Shown here: piece by piece, positions 18,179 to 26,197 of the stretch | Numbering within the stretch: position 1 is the stretch's first letter | How the letters are laid out: every line of letters begins with the position of its first letter | Source of the DNA: Palsa-506 sp963836355 | GTDB taxonomy: Bacteria > Actinomycetota > Actinomycetes > Streptosporangiales > Streptosporangiaceae | Direction of reading: 5' to 3' | DNA length: 64,000 bases | Assembly (NCBI GenBank): GCA_963836355.1 | Contig: CAWIJO010000018.1 | Span: forward strand, 124,001-188,000 | Made by a program: the position numbers and the translations under genes | Notes under the pieces: generated by a model | What the model saw: the letters and a program-made list of their open reading frames with translations, nothing else | Databases searched by the model: none | What the model was told of the DNA's origin: nothing

Positions 18179-18566
18179 GTCGCCCATCTGCACAGAATGC
18201 GTGCACGAGGACGACATGGCCAAGGTCTACGCCCAATACGGCGACCGACTCAGGAAGTTTATCCTGGCCCCAGCCGGCCGCCTCCGCCGCAAGCCCGGCC
18301 GCCCCCGCTGCCAGCCCAGCCGCCCCCCGCTGCCAGCCCGGCCGCCTCCCCCGCGAGCCCGGCCGCCCCCGCTGCCAGCCCGGCCGCCTCCCCCGCGAGC
18401 CCGGCCGCCCCCGCTGCCAGCCCGGCCGCCTCCCCCGCGAGCCCGGCCGCCCCCGCTGCCAGCCCGGCCGCCTCCCCCGCGAGCCCGGCCGCCCGGCCAT
18501 GACCTCTCTCACATCAACTGCAACACCAGCAACTGCAATCGCAATTCACCGACCAGGGAATTTTAG
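18179..18566 (+). CDS. Hypothetical protein with repeat-encoded Pro/Arg-rich tail
   Basis: Short ORF divergent from the TmsA-like gene, starts 26 bases apart. The first 35 residues (MSPICTECVHEDDMAK, then VYAQYGDRLRKFILAP) use codons like real genes here, with G/C at most third positions and a CxxC pair. The rest is encoded by a 42-bp minisatellite and reads as repeated proline/arginine. It may be a genuine small protein whose 3' end has been overrun by repeat expansion, or chance. No family recognised and no strong ribosome site. Confidence 0.35.
18327..18494. repeat. 42-bp minisatellite, four copies
   Basis: Four near-perfect tandem copies of a 42-bp GC-rich unit beginning CCCGCTGCCAGCCCGGCCGC, with degenerate copies just upstream from about 18280. 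It keeps reading frames open on both strands and explains false N-terminal extensions of the flanking gene. Confidence 0.9.
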
Positions 18567-18703
18567 TGGTTTAGATTTTTCCGGTGGGAGCCGGTCATAT
18601 CTGAACCACTGTGGAATTCACTGGCCGGGCTGCTGAACACAGCCAATGATCACCGGCCGCGAGCCGGTCCCGCCCGCTCGCGGCAACCTCCTAGAGTTGG
18701 CGC

Positions 18704-19549
18704 ATGCGGATCGCACTGCTCAATTCTGGCCTCGGGCTGCTAGCCGCTGCCGCGCAGTTGCACAGCCTCCGCCCCGACGCCCATCTGGTGCTCGCCATGG
18801 ATCCGGACGGGATGCCATGGGGCGCCCGAACGCCAGCCGATATCGCGCAGCGTTCACTGGCCTGCGCCCGGGCGGCCGCGCACTTTCAGCCTGACGTGAT
18901 CGTCTTCGCTTGCAACACGGGCTCGGTGCACGCTCTCGGGGCGCTTCGCCAGGAGTTCGAGCCGGCCATCCCGGTGGTCGGGACCGTGCCGGCGATCAAG
19001 CCGGCCGCGATGGCCAGCGATGCCATCGCCATCTGGGCAACGGCAGCCACGACAGGCAGCGCCTACCAGGGCCAGCTCATCACCGAGTTTGCCGCCGCGG
19101 CTCGGGTCGCCGAGGTTGCCTGTCCGGGGCTGGCCGACGCGATCCACGTAGGGGACGACGCTGCTGCCCGGGCGGCGGTAGCCAATGCGGCCGCTCGCAC
19201 GCCAGCCGACTGCGGCGCGATAGTCCTCGGCTGCACCGAATACGAACTGGCCACTGACCTGATCGCCAGCGCACTGCCCGGTGCCGCGCTCTTCGGCTCT
19301 GCGGCCGCCGTCGCCGCGCAGGCCTTGCGCAGGTTCAGTGTGGCCGCCAACGGCGCCGGCGAAATCCGCGGCAATCGCAGCCCGGCACGTGGTTCGGACG
19401 CGGGGACGCTCCAGGTTCTGCTCAGCGGACGGCCGTCGGGTCTGCCGCCAGCCGCGTTGCGGTACCAGGCAGGCCGCTTCTTGCCGCCATGCCCGTTGCC
19501 GCGGCGAGGCCCGGCCCGCCAACTGCAGGCAATCCGGCTGCCAGCCTGA
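18704..19549 (+). CDS. murI: Aspartate/glutamate racemase family protein (glutamate racemase)
   Basis: Cofactor-independent racemase of 281 residues. The two catalytic-cysteine motifs are FACNTGS near residue 70 and LGCTEYE near residue 176, with AIPVVGTVPAIKPA between them, as in MurI, which makes D-glutamate for peptidoglycan. The N-terminus (MRIALLNSGLGLLAAAAQLH) deviates from the usual MurI FDSGVGGL, so it may be a divergent paralogue rather than the housekeeping enzyme. ATG 18704 begins the homology. It sits alone between repeat-rich and accessory DNA. Confidence 0.8.
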   Translation: MRIALLNSGLGLLAAAAQLHSLRPDAHLVLAMDPDGMPWGARTPADIAQRSLACARAAAHFQPDVIVFACNTGSVHALGALRQEFEPAIPVVGTVPAIKPAAMASDAIAIWATAATTGSAYQGQLITEFAAAARVAEVACPGLADAIHVGDDAAARAAVANAAARTPADCGAIVLGCTEYELATDLIASALPGAALFGSAAAVAAQALRRFSVAANGAGEIRGNRSPARGSDAGTLQVLLSGRPSGLPPAALRYQAGRFLPPCPLPRRGPARQLQAIRLPA

Positions 19550-19593
19550 CAGCACCTGGCGGATGAGCACATCCAACCGGGCATGATCTTCGC

Positions 19594-19829
19594 TCACAAG
19601 CTGCTGAACCCTGCCCATCGGGCAGCGGTCGCGTTCGCTCGCATGGCGCGGGCCGCGTAGTCGTGCTGCATGGCCGTCCGTAGCTCCACAGCCGAGCTGG
19701 CCGTTAACACTGCCTCCGGCTCGGCAACAGAGATGGCTGTCCAGATCTTGCCGTCGCAATTATCGCGTAAGCGCTGTCCCAGTGCCAGCGCAAGGCGTTT
19801 AACGTGGTCTGAGTCTCGCTGTCGAGCAT
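19594..19829 (-). pseudogene. Broken small hypothetical gene
   Basis: Minus-strand remnant. From ATG 19829 it reads MLDSETQTTLNALRWHWDSA then YAII, and in a shifted frame DGKIWTAISVAEPEAVLTAS followed by a segment ending at TGA 19594-19596. From memory this resembles a family of small actinomycete proteins with a W..AY.I core that often lie beside small GntR regulators. The frame break near 19765 suggests decay. A GTG overlapping the stop opens a further short frame (MSEDHARLDVLIRQVL) into the murI 3' end. It is divergent from the small GntR gene. Confidence 0.45.
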
Positions 19830-19877
19830 CCCTTGCCCCCAGTCGCAGTGTGCGGTCGTGATTCTACCCAGGTACGT

Positions 19878-19891
19878 CCAGGTATACCTGG
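19878..19891. promoter_or_regulatory. Palindrome upstream of small gntR
   Basis: CCAGGTATACCTGG is a perfect 14-bp palindrome, preceded by a partial copy CCAGGTACG at 19868-19876 and followed by CTAGCTAGGTCTAGG near 19909. It lies about 45 bases upstream of the GntR-type gene in a divergent promoter region, so it is a candidate autoregulatory operator. Confidence 0.5.
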
Positions 19892-19935
19892 CGGCTGGGG
19901 GGATTGCCTAGCTAGGTCTAGGTAGCGTTTTGGTT

Positions 19936-20166
19936 ATGGTCGATCATGAGAGCGATGTGCCTGTTTACATACAGTTGGCCGATATGCTCCGTGACATGAT
20001 CACGTCGGGGCAGATACCGACCCGGACAGCGCTGCCGAGCATCAGCCGCCTAGTCCAGGAACATGGCGTGGCTGACCAGACGGTCAAGAAGGCGGTACAA
20101 GTCCTGCGGGATGAAGGACTTGTGCGGACGATCACCGGCAAGGGCGTCTACGTCGTTGAGCGCTGA
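19936..20166 (+). CDS. Minimal GntR-family regulator (DNA-binding domain only)
   Basis: Protein of 76 residues that is essentially one winged helix-turn-helix of the GntR family: VPVYIQLADMLRDMITSGQI, LPSISRLVQEHGVADQTVKK and GKGVYVVER. It lacks any effector domain. Such minimal GntR proteins are common in actinomycete accessory and integrative elements, where they control small adjacent genes. ATG 19936 is preferred over TTG 19930. Just after its stop, bases 20172-20211 repeat the ending in altered form (RGKGFYVTERG), the relic of a second copy. Confidence 0.85.
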   Translation: MVDHESDVPVYIQLADMLRDMITSGQIPTRTALPSISRLVQEHGVADQTVKKAVQVLRDEGLVRTITGKGVYVVER

Positions 20167-20505
20167 TCGTGCCCGTGCGCGGGAAGGGTTTCTACGTCAC
20201 TGAGCGCGGCTGACCGGGCGGCAGCCAGCCGGTGGCGTGCCCTTGCTCGTTGTCCACGGTCGTGGAATGGGTTTCAAAGACCTGCTCGATGGCCACCCGG
20301 CAACCTTACGAGCGGCTGCCGCGACACGCCGCACGTGGTCGGTGACGGCCAGGCCAAGAGTGTCCAAGAACGGCGTGTTCACGCACGTCTGACCTCGGGA
20401 AGTCATCGTGATCGCCGACCTGGACACTCATGACCGCGACGAGCGGCACTGGCTATGCGCTGCGCGCAAGCAGGTAAGTCACCTGTTCCCGCGGCTGCTA
20501 CCGGG
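20167..20505. other. Eroded accessory DNA with gene relics
   Basis: No intact gene. The plus strand starts with a duplicate of the GntR C-terminus (20172-20211). The minus strand carries CVNTPFLDTLGLAVTDHVRR and, in another frame, VAIEQVFETHSTTVDNEQ with a tail ending at TAG near 20197. Both have gene-like codon use, which suggests one small frameshifted protein. Function unknown. Confidence 0.4.
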
Positions 20506-21561
20506 TCAGCTGGCCTGCTCGGCCGCAGCGTAGCTTTCGGCGACCTCTTCTGGCGTCATCGGCAGACGGGCCTCCGACGGCGGCACTCCCGCGTCGAGCA
20601 AGTCGCCGAGCAGCAGCGCCATCGAGTAGTCCGGGTCCGCGTCCAGGGCCCGCCCGATGGCGATGTTCGCGAGGGTGCCCTCGCCAGCCTGCCAGGCAGT
20701 GAACGCAAGCAGGGACGCTGGCGCCGGCACGTACGGCCGGCCTGCCCGGCGGACGATGTCGGTCCACAGTCGCCGGTGCGACTCGCGGTGGTCCGGGTCC
20801 ATCCTGGCCCACGCGTCGTCGCGGACTCGCAAGTCGCTGAGCGTCACGCTGAGCCAGGCGATCTCGTCGTCGCTGGTGAGTTGTCCGCCAGCACGGTAGG
20901 CGAGGATCGCCTCGGTGACCGCGCGGCGGCCGTCTTCGACAACGAGTCGCAGCAGGTCCCCGCCCTGCGCCGAGTTGCGCTGCTCGCCGATCAGGACCGC
21001 GACGCGCGCGAGCGCCCGGTCGGTAGCGTGACGCATCGACTCGGCGACGGCGCCGGTGAGCGGCGCCATGGTCCTGACCAGGGATTCCCGGTCGGGATAG
21101 GCGGCAAGGCCTGCCGTGGCGAGCGCAGCGGCGACCGGATGTGCCATCGAGTCGTACGGCACCCCCTCAGCCGGGCAGCATGCCGCGTCCTTGCACAGGT
21201 ATGACCAGTAGCGGCCGTCCTCGGCTCGCAGCACCTCGCGCAGCGTCAGCCGTGCGCGGCCGGCGGCGGCGCGGAGTGCGTCAGCGACAGGCGTGACAAG
21301 TGACCCGGGACCGAAGCCGACGCCGATCGCCATCGTGATCCGCTGCCGGGCGAGTATCGCCATCGCATGCCCGGCGATCTCCTCGGCCGCCGCGGCATCC
21401 GGTGGATCAGGCAGGTCATAACGAAAGCCGATCTTGATCCGGGCACGGGGCGGGGCCAGCCCGATTACCACGAAGCTGTTGCTCGGGCGGAATCCGAGCA
21501 GGTGCGGCACGACCGCAAGAACGCCGGCCGGCGAATCGACCCGGACTCGAGGCGCCGCCAT
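20506..21561 (-). CDS. DUF4192 domain protein
   Basis: Cytoplasmic actinobacterial protein of unknown function, 351 residues. The N-terminus (SPAGVLAVVPHLLGFRPSNS, then FVVIGL) and the motif YWSYLCKDAACCPAEGVPYD are characteristic of DUF4192. ATG 21561 follows a low-complexity, repeat-rich stretch; the same frame is open upstream without a good start, and a second minus-strand frame from ATG 22169 encodes a Pro/Ser/Arg-rich repeat protein, so the true N-terminus may be longer and interrupted by repeat-driven frameshifts. Confidence 0.85.
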   Translation of the reverse strand: MAAPRVRVDSPAGVLAVVPHLLGFRPSNSFVVIGLAPPRARIKIGFRYDLPDPPDAAAAEEIAGHAMAILARQRITMAIGVGFGPGSLVTPVADALRAAAGRARLTLREVLRAEDGRYWSYLCKDAACCPAEGVPYDSMAHPVAAALATAGLAAYPDRESLVRTMAPLTGAVAESMRHATDRALARVAVLIGEQRNSAQGGDLLRLVVEDGRRAVTEAILAYRAGGQLTSDDEIAWLSVTLSDLRVRDDAWARMDPDHRESHRRLWTDIVRRAGRPYVPAPASLLAFTAWQAGEGTLANIAIGRALDADPDYSMALLLGDLLDAGVPPSEARLPMTPEEVAESYAAAEQAS

Positions 21562-21721
21562 CGTTGGGTCAGCCGGCCTGGCCTGCTGACGCCGCCGCGC
21601 TCGCCAGCCGGCCGGCGGCCGGTCTGCCCGGCGGGCGGCCGGACCAGCGGACGAGCCGCGCGAAAGGCTGTCGCCCGACCCACGCGAAGAAGCCCTTGCC
21701 GATTTGCCATACCGTCCGGCC

Positions 21722-21893
21722 GGCTTGCCGGACGGACTAGACGGAGTGGCTGACGTTCGGGGCGGGGTGGCCGGCTTGCCGGACGGACCAGACGGAGTGG
21801 CTGACGTTCGGGGCGGGGTGGCCGGCTTGCCGGACGGACCAGACGGAGTGGCTGACGTTCGGGGCGGGGTGGCCGGCTTGCCGGACGGACCAG
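21722..21893. repeat. 51-bp minisatellite, three copies plus partial
   Basis: Three tandem copies of a 51-bp unit beginning GGCTTGCCGGACGGACCAGA, plus a partial fourth. The unit length is a multiple of three; on the minus strand it encodes a 17-residue repeat (RLVRPASRPPRPERQPL) in the open frame 21465-22169. Confidence 0.92.
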
Positions 21894-21960
21894 CCTGGCC
21901 GGCGGCTGGCTGGATCGTCTGGCCGACGTGCCAGGCGAGCCGGCTGACTTGCTAGCTGAG

Positions 21961-22095
21961 CCGGGCGACTGGCGAGACGAGCCGCGGGTGGCCGGGCCGC
22001 CGGAGCCGGGCGACTGGCGAGACGAGCCGCGGGTGGCCGGGCCGCCGGAGCCGGGCGACTGGCGAGACGAGCCGTGGGTGGCCGGGCCGCCGGAG
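21961..22095. repeat. 45-bp minisatellite, three copies
   Basis: Three tandem copies of a 45-bp unit beginning CCGGGCGACTGGCGAGACGA. It encodes on the minus strand a 15-residue repeat (PGSGGPATRGSSRQS) upstream of the DUF4192 gene, in the same open frame as the 51-bp repeat. Confidence 0.92.
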
Positions 22096-22199
22096 CCGGG
22101 CGCGCCAGGCGAGCCGGGCGCGGGCTGGCTAGATGGTGACGCTGGGTTCAAGGGAAGGTTTTCTGTCATGCGGCCAGCCTGAAAGTGGAGCGGTCGCGG

Positions 22200-22783
22200 G
22201 GTCACCGGGTTTTGCTAGCACCCTGGGGACAACTCGCGGCGCCGCGGTTGCTGGCCCGGCACGGCGGGCCCAGGGCACCGCGCAGCGGCGCTCGCAGCGT
22301 CACTGCCAGCGAAAACTGACGGGGACGACGTAACAGCGCCGTGCACAGCGACAGATTGCCACTAGACAACTGGCCGGACCGATGCTAAGGCCCGCCAAGC
22401 TGGTGCTTCCGGCTCGATGCGAGCATGCCTCATCCCCGGGCAGCCGTACACGATCCCGGGCAGCCGTACCCGATCCGGCAGCCGCACCCACTGGTGCTAC
22501 CGGGGCTCAGCGCGGAGATGTTGACTCCGAGGCCAGACTTCTGTACCGCGACCGTCGCACAAGTCACCTGGTCAGCGCGTGGTTGCGGCGTCAAGCTGCG
22601 CCTATGCCCACAGACCGGCCGAACAGCACTGAACATGTGCCAAGGTGTCGGATTTATTTCTTTCTTGTCAACGGGGTGATTTTCCGGATGTGAGCGCTCA
22701 CAATGCGGGTGGTGGAGTCATGTTGGCGCGCCGTCGCAAGGCACGCCGATCCGCCTCCGTCACCCATATCGAAGGGAGTATTC
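22200..22783. other. Intergenic region before galM
   Basis: About 580 bases with no supportable gene. It holds the lac-like operator at 22689-22702 and a comparatively AT-rich segment at 22645-22690 that is the likely galM promoter. Bases 22435-22480 contain a short direct repeat of GATCCCGGGCAGCCGTAC type. Nothing else recognised. Confidence 0.55.
22689..22702. promoter_or_regulatory. lac-like operator upstream of galM
   Basis: TGTGAGCGCTCACA is a perfect 14-bp palindrome, matching the core of the idealised symmetric lac operator. It lies 81 bases upstream of the galM ATG, suitable for repression of its promoter by a LacI-family protein such as the one at 1796-2836. Confidence 0.78.
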
Positions 22784-24064
22784 ATGCTCAACGCCTCAAG
22801 GCGCCTGGCGGCCAGCAAGACGGTTCGCATCGGCGCGGTGGCAGCTTTCGCGCTCGGAACGGTGAGTGCGCTCGGCATGGCCCAGGCGTCCGCGACATCG
22901 GCGGGCGGCTGCAGGCCGAGCCTCTCGAAGCAGTTCTTCGGGACAGCCATCGAGCCGTACACCGGCCAACCGACGAAGGTGTTCCGCTACACCCTGACCA
23001 GCTGCCGTGGCATGCAGGTCAAGATCATCACCTATGGCGCCACCCAGCAGTCGATCACGGTACCCGGCCGGAACGGCAAGAGGGCCGACGTCATCCTTGG
23101 CTTCAAGACCCTAAAGGAGTATGTCAACGAGGACAGCCCGCCGCCGCCGGCCGGCGGACCGTACTTCGGCGAGACCATCGGCCGGTTCGGCAACCGGATC
23201 GCCAAGGGCACCTTCCAGCTGCAGCAGTCAAACGGCCTGCAGACCTACACCCTGCCCATCAACAACAACGGCAACAGCCTGCACGGCGGATTCGTGGGCT
23301 TCGGCAACCACATCTGGACTGCGCACGCAGTGCACATCCGGGGCGCGGCAGCCGTGGCCATGACGCTTGTCAGCCCCAACGGCGACGAGGGCTCGGCATT
23401 CGAGCCGAGCTGCAACTGCACCGGCTATCCCGGCAAGCTCAGGCTGACGGTCACCTTCGCCCTGAACAACCGCAACCAGCTGTTCATGCACTACCACGCC
23501 ACCGTCAAGGGCCTGAACACGGTGATCAACTTCACCAACCACAACTACTTCAACCTGGCCGGCGAGGCCTCTGGCGCGACCTACGGCCAGCTGGTGCAGA
23601 TCAACGCCAACAAGTACAACACCACCAACGCTACCCAGATCCCGAACGGTACCGTGCCCGTGGCCGGCACCCCGTTCGACTTCAGGACGCCGCACACGAT
23701 CGGCTCGCGGATCAACGAGAACAACCAGCAGCTGCTGATCGGCCAGGGCTACGACCACAACTGGGTGCTGAACAAGACCGGGCCGACCATGTTCGGCTTG
23801 CGGCTGGCCTCCCGCGCATGGGACCTGAGGAGCGGGCGCAAGCTGACCGTATGGACGGACCAGCCCGGCGTTCAGTTCTACAGCGGCAACTTCCTCAACG
23901 GGACGCTGGTTGGGATCAGCAACCACATCTACCGGCAGAGTTCTGGATACACCTTCGAGACGCAGCACTTCCCGGACTCGCCGAACCAGCCGCAGTTCCC
24001 GTCCACGGAGCTGCAGCCCGGCCATCCATTCAACTCGACAACCATCTACCAGTTCTCCAGGTAA
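22784..24064 (+). CDS. galM: Secreted aldose 1-epimerase
   Basis: Mutarotase interconverting alpha and beta anomers of galactose or glucose. ATG 22784 has GAAGGGAG eight bases upstream and opens a classic signal peptide: basic n-region (MLNASRRLAASKTVR), hydrophobic core, and a likely cleavage after AQASA near residue 41. The mature domain has the family motifs GETIGRFGNRIAKG, NGNSLHGGFVGFGN and INFTNHNYFNLAGE with the catalytic histidines. Total 426 residues. Most GalM proteins are cytoplasmic, so export suggests action on sugars released outside the cell. A lac-like operator upstream links it to the gal/ara region 14-20 kb away. Confidence 0.93.
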   Translation: MLNASRRLAASKTVRIGAVAAFALGTVSALGMAQASATSAGGCRPSLSKQFFGTAIEPYTGQPTKVFRYTLTSCRGMQVKIITYGATQQSITVPGRNGKRADVILGFKTLKEYVNEDSPPPPAGGPYFGETIGRFGNRIAKGTFQLQQSNGLQTYTLPINNNGNSLHGGFVGFGNHIWTAHAVHIRGAAAVAMTLVSPNGDEGSAFEPSCNCTGYPGKLRLTVTFALNNRNQLFMHYHATVKGLNTVINFTNHNYFNLAGEASGATYGQLVQINANKYNTTNATQIPNGTVPVAGTPFDFRTPHTIGSRINENNQQLLIGQGYDHNWVLNKTGPTMFGLRLASRAWDLRSGRKLTVWTDQPGVQFYSGNFLNGTLVGISNHIYRQSSGYTFETQHFPDSPNQPQFPSTELQPGHPFNSTTIYQFSR

Positions 24065-24079
24065 CGCGGGATTCAGCCA

Positions 24080-24109
24080 GCGCCGGCCTGCCATCGGGCA
24101 GGCCGGCGC
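24080..24109. terminator. Bidirectional hairpin terminator
   Basis: Perfect 13-bp stem (24080-24092 with 24097-24109, arm GCGCCGGCCTGCC) and a four-base ATCG loop, placed between the convergent galM and ribbon-helix-helix genes. There is no U-tract, as is usual in actinomycetes. Confidence 0.8.
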
Positions 24110-24157
24110 CGGCTGCCGTGCGCGGCGGAATCCGCCGCGGGCCGGCGCCACCGGTGC

Positions 24158-24736
24158 TCAGTTGCGGTCGGGTAGCTGGCTCTCCAGGAAGCGGGCGACC
24201 AAGCCGCGGATCACCGTCGCCATCGAGAACCCGTGCTCCGCGCACCATTCCCGCAGCTGCGCGTGCTGCTGCGCCGGGAACCTGACGGGCACCACCTGCT
24301 GCGCCGCCGGCGGCATCCCCCGGCCCGGCTGGCCGGCCGCGGACAGCTGCAGGGCGTGCAGTTCCGCGGCGTGCTCGCTAGCCCGCGCACCGATCGTCCA
24401 TTGCCGGGACAGCCCGGGGCGCTGCCGCAACAGCCAGGTCAGCACCAGGTCTCGCTGGTCCGCCGGAAGCTGGCCCACGGCCTGGACAAGCAGGCTCACC
24501 GGGTCAGCAGACGCCGCGGCGGACTCCGGCGGGCCTGACTCGGCAGCCGGGGCGGACTCCGGCAGGCCCGACTCAGCTGCCGGGGCGGAAGTTGCATCCT
24601 CTGCCGTAGCCGCAACGCCTCCGGCAGGATCAGGGACCTGACTCGCGGCAGTAGTCCCGGCTGCGGCAGTAGTCCCGGCTGCGGCAGCGGTCCCGGTGAA
24701 ATCAGCGGCATCCCGCTCTGGCGGTGGTGTGGTCAT
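24158..24736 (-). CDS. Ribbon-helix-helix-like hypothetical protein
   Basis: Protein of 192 residues. The first 90 or so are Ala/Pro/Ser/Glu-rich and probably disordered, with short repeats (APAAESGLPES, APAAESGPPES). A middle helical part (LVQAVGQLPADQRDLVLTWL) precedes a C-terminal segment (VPVRFPAQQHAQLREWCAEH, then GFSMATVIRGLVARFL) with the spacing of a ribbon-helix-helix DNA-binding fold. It lies upstream of nothing obvious; mshC follows on the same strand 177 bases further up, so they may be in one transcript with this gene last. Function unknown. Confidence 0.65.
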   Translation of the reverse strand: MTTPPPERDAADFTGTAAAAGTTAAAGTTAASQVPDPAGGVAATAEDATSAPAAESGLPESAPAAESGPPESAAASADPVSLLVQAVGQLPADQRDLVLTWLLRQRPGLSRQWTIGARASEHAAELHALQLSAAGQPGRGMPPAAQQVVPVRFPAQQHAQLREWCAEHGFSMATVIRGLVARFLESQLPDRN

Positions 24737-24913
24737 GGTCGTCCCTGCACGCAGCTGATAGAGGATACAAACAGAGATGCTGCATGCGATACCGCAGAGA
24801 TACCACGATATCGGCGAGGCATCAAGACACCAGACGAGCGCCGCAGGCTGGCGGGCGCGGCTACGTGCCCGGCCGACGGTGCCCGGCGCGGCTCTCCCCG
24901 CCCCGGGCGCTAG

Positions 24914-26188
24914 CTACAGGGCGACGCCGAGCAGGGCGTCGACCGTGTCCCTGACCAGCGACGCGCCCGGTACGGGGGGTGAGCCGGCCAGGACGGCGCC
25001 GGCCCAGTTGTCGACCACGGCGAGCGCGCCGGGCGCGTCCAGGTCGTCGGCCATCCGCTCGCGCACTGCGGCCAGCACCGCCTGGGCCGCCGGCGCGGGC
25101 CTGCGGTCAGAAGCACTGAGTTCACCTGAGGCACCGGGATCGCCCGGGCCAGCGGACACGGCACGGCGCCAGCGGGCCAGCCGGTCCGCTGCCGCGGCCA
25201 GTCCCTCGTCGGTCCAGTCCCAGTCCTGCCGGTAATGATTAGCCAGGATCGCCAGCCGGATGGCCATCGGGTCGACCCCGGCTGACCGTAGCGCGGAAAC
25301 GAACACCAGGTTGCCCAGCGACTTGGACATCTTCTCCCCGCCGAGCCGCACCATCCCGGCATGCGCGTACCGGCGGGCGAACATCGGGCCGCCGCCGGCG
25401 GCTACCCGGGCGTGCGAGGCGGTCAGCTCATGGTGCGGGAAGACCAGATCCGACCCGCCCGCCTGGACATCGAACACCGCGCCCAGGTACTCCGTCGCGA
25501 TGGCCGCGCACTCGACGTGCCAGCCGGGCCTGCCCGCGCCGAGCTCCGAGTCCCAGGACGGCTCCCCCGGCGTGGCCGCGACCCAGACCAGCGCGTCGAG
25601 CGGATCCTTCTTCCCCGGCCGGGCCGGGTCACCACCGCGCTCCGCGGACAGCTCGATCATGGCGGCCGGATCGAGCCCGGACAGGGTGCCGAAGGCCGGG
25701 TCGCAGGACCGGGCGAAATACGTGTCGCCGTCCAGGTCATAGAGCGCGCCATGGCCCGCCAGCGCGTGGTTGAACCGCTCGATGATGCGCAGCGCCTCGA
25801 CCGCCCCGACGAGACTGGCCGGGGCGAGCACCCGCAGCGCCGCCATGTCCCCGCGGTACCGGTCTACCTCGCGGCGGGCGAGGTCCTGCCAGTCTTCGCC
25901 GTCCCTGGCCGCGCGCTCCAGCAGCGGATCATCGACATCGGTGACATTCTGCACGTAACTCACTTCGTGCCCGGAATCACGCCAGGCGCGAACCAGCAAG
26001 TCCCAGGCAATGTAGGTCGCCGCATGCCCGATATGGGTGGCGTCGTAGGGCGTTATCCCGCATGCGTACAGAGTCGCCGTCCGCCCGGCCGCCGCCACCG
26101 CGAGCTCGCCGCTGGCGGTGTCCATGATCCGCGGCTCTGGAGCCCGTCCGGGCAGGTCGGGAACGCTTGCGGAGCGCCAGGATTCCAT
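24914..26188 (-). CDS. mshC: Cysteine:GlcN-Ins ligase, mycothiol biosynthesis
   Basis: ATP-dependent ligase joining L-cysteine to 1-D-myo-inosityl-glucosamine, the third step of mycothiol synthesis. It is a class I cysteinyl-tRNA-synthetase relative: YACGITPYDATHIGHAATYI carries the metal-binding cysteine and HIGH motif, GGEKMSKSLGN the KMSKS motif, and PGWHVECAAIA and SDLVFPHHELTASHA complete the zinc site. Length 424 residues fits MshC and it lacks the CysS anticodon-binding tail. ATG 26188 reads MESWRSASVPDLPGR. Presence of mshC places the organism in the actinobacteria that use mycothiol. Confidence 0.96.
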   Translation of the reverse strand: MESWRSASVPDLPGRAPEPRIMDTASGELAVAAAGRTATLYACGITPYDATHIGHAATYIAWDLLVRAWRDSGHEVSYVQNVTDVDDPLLERAARDGEDWQDLARREVDRYRGDMAALRVLAPASLVGAVEALRIIERFNHALAGHGALYDLDGDTYFARSCDPAFGTLSGLDPAAMIELSAERGGDPARPGKKDPLDALVWVAATPGEPSWDSELGAGRPGWHVECAAIATEYLGAVFDVQAGGSDLVFPHHELTASHARVAAGGGPMFARRYAHAGMVRLGGEKMSKSLGNLVFVSALRSAGVDPMAIRLAILANHYRQDWDWTDEGLAAAADRLARWRRAVSAGPGDPGASGELSASDRRPAPAAQAVLAAVRERMADDLDAPGALAVVDNWAGAVLAGSPPVPGASLVRDTVDALLGVAL

Positions 26189-26197
26189 TGCGCCAGG

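Noticed and set aside
18327..18494. CRISPR-like array
   Set aside because: Units are directly tandem with no unique spacers, and no cas genes are nearby. The same holds for the other repeat arrays in the window.
18153..18512. A 120-residue Gly/Arg repeat extension on the TmsA-like protein
   Set aside because: It is the translation of a 42-bp GC-rich minisatellite; GTG 18152 has a proper ribosome site.
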